NCBI GenBank assembly: GCA_964390305.1
Contig: CAYMHT010000061.1
Coordinates: 1 to 15,454, forward strand
Source: SKLM01 sp964390305
GTDB lineage: Bacteria > Chloroflexota > Anaerolineae > B4-G1
Direction of reading: 5' to 3'
Length of the DNA: 15,454 nt
The position numbers were made by a program, and so were the translations under genes. Each line of letters opens with the position of its first letter. The stretch's first letter is position 1. Below the pieces are notes generated by a model. The model was not told the DNA's origin and made no database searches. It saw nothing but the letters and a program-made list of their open reading frames with translations. Below, in pieces: positions 13,932-15,454 of this stretch.

Positions 13932-14528
13932 CTATGACGGTTCAGCAGGTTCAGAGAGGACGCTTCTTTGTTGAATCGATGAGCGGCGGGTCCTGTCCTC
14001 TACTGCCTTGCCAGCGACCTGCCAGGCCGCGTGCAACTCGGCCAGGCTCAGATTCTCGGGCAACGCATCGGCCTCGTCAAGCACGGAACCCAGCTTTGAA
14101 CGGAAGCGCCGGAGCGCGCACGTCAAGATCTCGCCGTGATCGAATGCCAGAGGTGGGAGATCGTCGACTGGCCACCACCGGGTCTGCGCGGCGTCTCCGC
14201 CGGCCTCGGCCTGTCGAAGGGTGTCCAGGGGTATCGTGGCCAGATACGCCACCGTGACCACGTGACCCCGCGGATCTCGCCCTGGATCCCCAAAGGCGTG
14301 CAATTGCTCCAGGTGGAGGTCTTTGATACCGGCTTCTTCCCCCAGCTCCCGACGCGCCGCGTCCTCCGGCGCCTCGCCGACGTTCACGAACCCTCCGGGG
14401 AATGCCCACGCCCCTTCAAACGGCGATTTGCCGCGCTGGACTAACAATACCTGTAGATTGCCCCCGCCCACAGCGAAAAGCACCACGTCTGCTGTGAGCG
14501 CGGGATGCGGGTAGTCTTGAATCGACAT
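13932..14528 (-). CDS. NUDIX hydrolase, ADP-ribose pyrophosphatase/NrtR-like
   Basis: A 198-residue protein. Residues about 8-140 form a NUDIX domain with a perfect box GX5EX7REUXEEXGU (G46, E52, R60-E61, E64-E65, G67), so Mg-dependent hydrolysis of a nucleoside diphosphate derivative is likely. The stretch HAFGDPGRDPRGHVVTVAYL (77-96) is typical of ADP-ribose-type and NrtR-type members. The C-terminal segment (about 132-180), with ALRRFRSKLG and LPENLSLAELHAAWQVAGKAVEDR, resembles the start of the winged-helix DNA-binding domain of NrtR, the NAD-metabolism repressor, but the recognition-helix region and the usual closing strand are missing or diverged. It may be an enzyme from this branch and not a repressor. 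The NUDIX identity is firm, the subfamily less so. It lies between the dehydrogenase and MoxR genes, all in the same direction. Confidence 0.9.
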   Translation of the reverse strand: MSIQDYPHPALTADVVLFAVGGGNLQVLLVQRGKSPFEGAWAFPGGFVNVGEAPEDAARRELGEEAGIKDLHLEQLHAFGDPGRDPRGHVVTVAYLATIPLDTLRQAEAGGDAAQTRWWPVDDLPPLAFDHGEILTCALRRFRSKLGSVLDEADALPENLSLAELHAAWQVAGKAVEDRTRRSSIQQRSVLSEPAEPS

Positions 14529-14591
14529 ACAGGTCTCTCTTTCTCCAAGTCCGGCATAGAAGGCAAAGGCGAAGACGGTTCCCCGCGCACG

Positions 14592-15454
14592 TCAGTGCTG
14601 GGGTCTGATGACCGTGCGCACCCCAGCGCCGAATTCCTCTAGTTCGTCCAGCACCTCGTTGATGGCAACGGCATCCAGTGGTACCGTGCCCGTGACAAGG
14701 TCCGAGAGGTCCAACACGCCGCGGCGAGCGTACTCGATCAACACCGGGAGCTCCTGCAGCAGATGGTCGGCTGCGCCGATCACCTCCGCCTCGCGACCTA
14801 GGAGCTCGCCATAGGTATCAATCTCGAGGGGCTCCGACGCGATACCCACCATCACCGCGCGGCCGAAGATGGCGAGGGACTGGACCGCCTGGTGCATCGT
14901 CAGTGGCAGCCCGATGAGCTCTAGAGCTACATCCACGCCCCTCCCGTCGGTCAATTCCTGGATCTTCTGCACCGGATCCACCTCGGAGGCGTCAACGGGT
15001 ATCGCCCCGAAGCCCTCTGCCAGTGCCAGCCGCTCCGCGTTGATGTCTACACCGTAGACGTCGAGCGCGCCCATCGCGTCCGCGAGCTGGATGGCCGACA
15101 TGCCAAGCCCACCCACGCCGAAGACGGCCACGGTCTGGCCGCCGGTCAGTCCACTCTTGCGCAGGGCGTGGAACGAGGTGGCTGACGAGCACATCATGAT
15201 TGCGCCTTGCTCGAAGGGAATGTCCTCGGGCAGCGCGACGGCGGTGCGGGCAGGCACGACGATGTACTCGGCGTATCCCCCGTCGCGATACTTACCGATC
15301 ATCGAGCCCTCGACACAGAACTGCTCGCTGCCCATGGCGCAGTAGGCGCAGTCGCCGCACGTGATCAGGTAGTGGAGACAGACGCGATCACCGGCTGCTA
15401 GGTTGGTAACCCGGGCACCGACTTCCTCCACGACGCCGGCCACCTCGTGACCGG
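14592..15454 (-). CDS. Zinc-dependent alcohol dehydrogenase (MDR family), 5' end outside the window
   Basis: The gene is cut by the right edge. The reading frame is open to base 15452 and reads GHEVAGVVEEVG, the conserved catalytic-zinc GHE motif, so the GTG at 15443 is internal and about 60-65 N-terminal residues are missing. Numbered from that GTG, the structural-zinc cysteines C29, C32, C35 and C43 are all present, C85 (MMCSSATS) fits the third catalytic-zinc ligand, and the Rossmann motif GVGGLGMSAIQLA starts at 109. D133 at the end of the second strand (YGVDIN) suggests NAD(H) rather than NADP(H). The protein should oxidise an alcohol or reduce a carbonyl; the substrate cannot be told. 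It lies 63 bases upstream of the NUDIX gene, same strand. Confidence 0.93.
   Translation of the reverse strand, partial: GHEVAGVVEEVGARVTNLAAGDRVCLHYLITCGDCAYCAMGSEQFCVEGSMIGKYRDGGYAEYIVVPARTAVALPEDIPFEQGAIMMCSSATSFHALRKSGLTGGQTVAVFGVGGLGMSAIQLADAMGALDVYGVDINAERLALAEGFGAIPVDASEVDPVQKIQELTDGRGVDVALELIGLPLTMHQAVQSLAIFGRAVMVGIASEPLEIDTYGELLGREAEVIGAADHLLQELPVLIEYARRGVLDLSDLVTGTVPLDAVAINEVLDELEEFGAGVRTVIRPQH

Overview
The window is a stretch of ordinary bacterial chromosome, GC-rich (roughly 60% by eye), densely packed and with no mobile element, CRISPR array, tRNA or rRNA that I can see. Several traits suggest a Chloroflexota bacterium (Anaerolineae-like or a relative): the rpsF-ssb-rpsR order, a single bifunctional Rel protein, a stand-alone Roadblock/LC7 protein, exported proteins with Thr/Pro-rich linkers, and a DinG with a fused exonuclease. 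This placement is inference from gene content; no database search was possible.

Layout. At 1-220 lies a promoter region that drives rel to the right and perhaps another gene to the left, outside the window. At 221-2419 (+) is the bifunctional (p)ppGpp synthetase/hydrolase. Convergent to it, on the minus strand, is a run from about 7213 down to 2485: Roadblock/LC7 protein, pyrG (CTP synthase), rpsF (S6), ssb, rpsR (S18), a clear intrinsic terminator, then a membrane-anchored SurA/parvulin-like protein. At 7070-7471 is a regulatory region with back-to-back promoters: one to the left for the Roadblock gene, with a perfect dyad filling its spacer, and one to the right for dinG. DinG (7472-10288, +) is an exonuclease-helicase fusion that also keeps four iron-sulfur cysteines.

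The right third (15454 down to 10334) is a second minus-strand run with short gaps: a zinc alcohol dehydrogenase cut by the window edge, a NUDIX protein with an NrtR-like tail, a MoxR AAA+ ATPase, a DUF58 membrane protein, and an exported multidomain beta-sandwich protein of unknown function.

How the genes fit together. The left half is growth and information-processing machinery: stringent response, CTP supply, ribosome and ssDNA binding. The promoter and leader of the rpsF operon are well defined. MoxR plus DUF58 is a known pairing, thought to be a chaperone with an envelope-linked client, and the exported protein next to it is the least understood gene here. I did not find an undescribed system that I could defend. 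The most promising leads are regulatory (the dyad in the Roadblock promoter, the hairpin directly ahead of pyrG) and family deviations (a parvulin domain without its histidines, DinG with both nuclease and Fe-S elements, an SSB without the usual tip, and a NUDIX protein with an eroded winged-helix tail).
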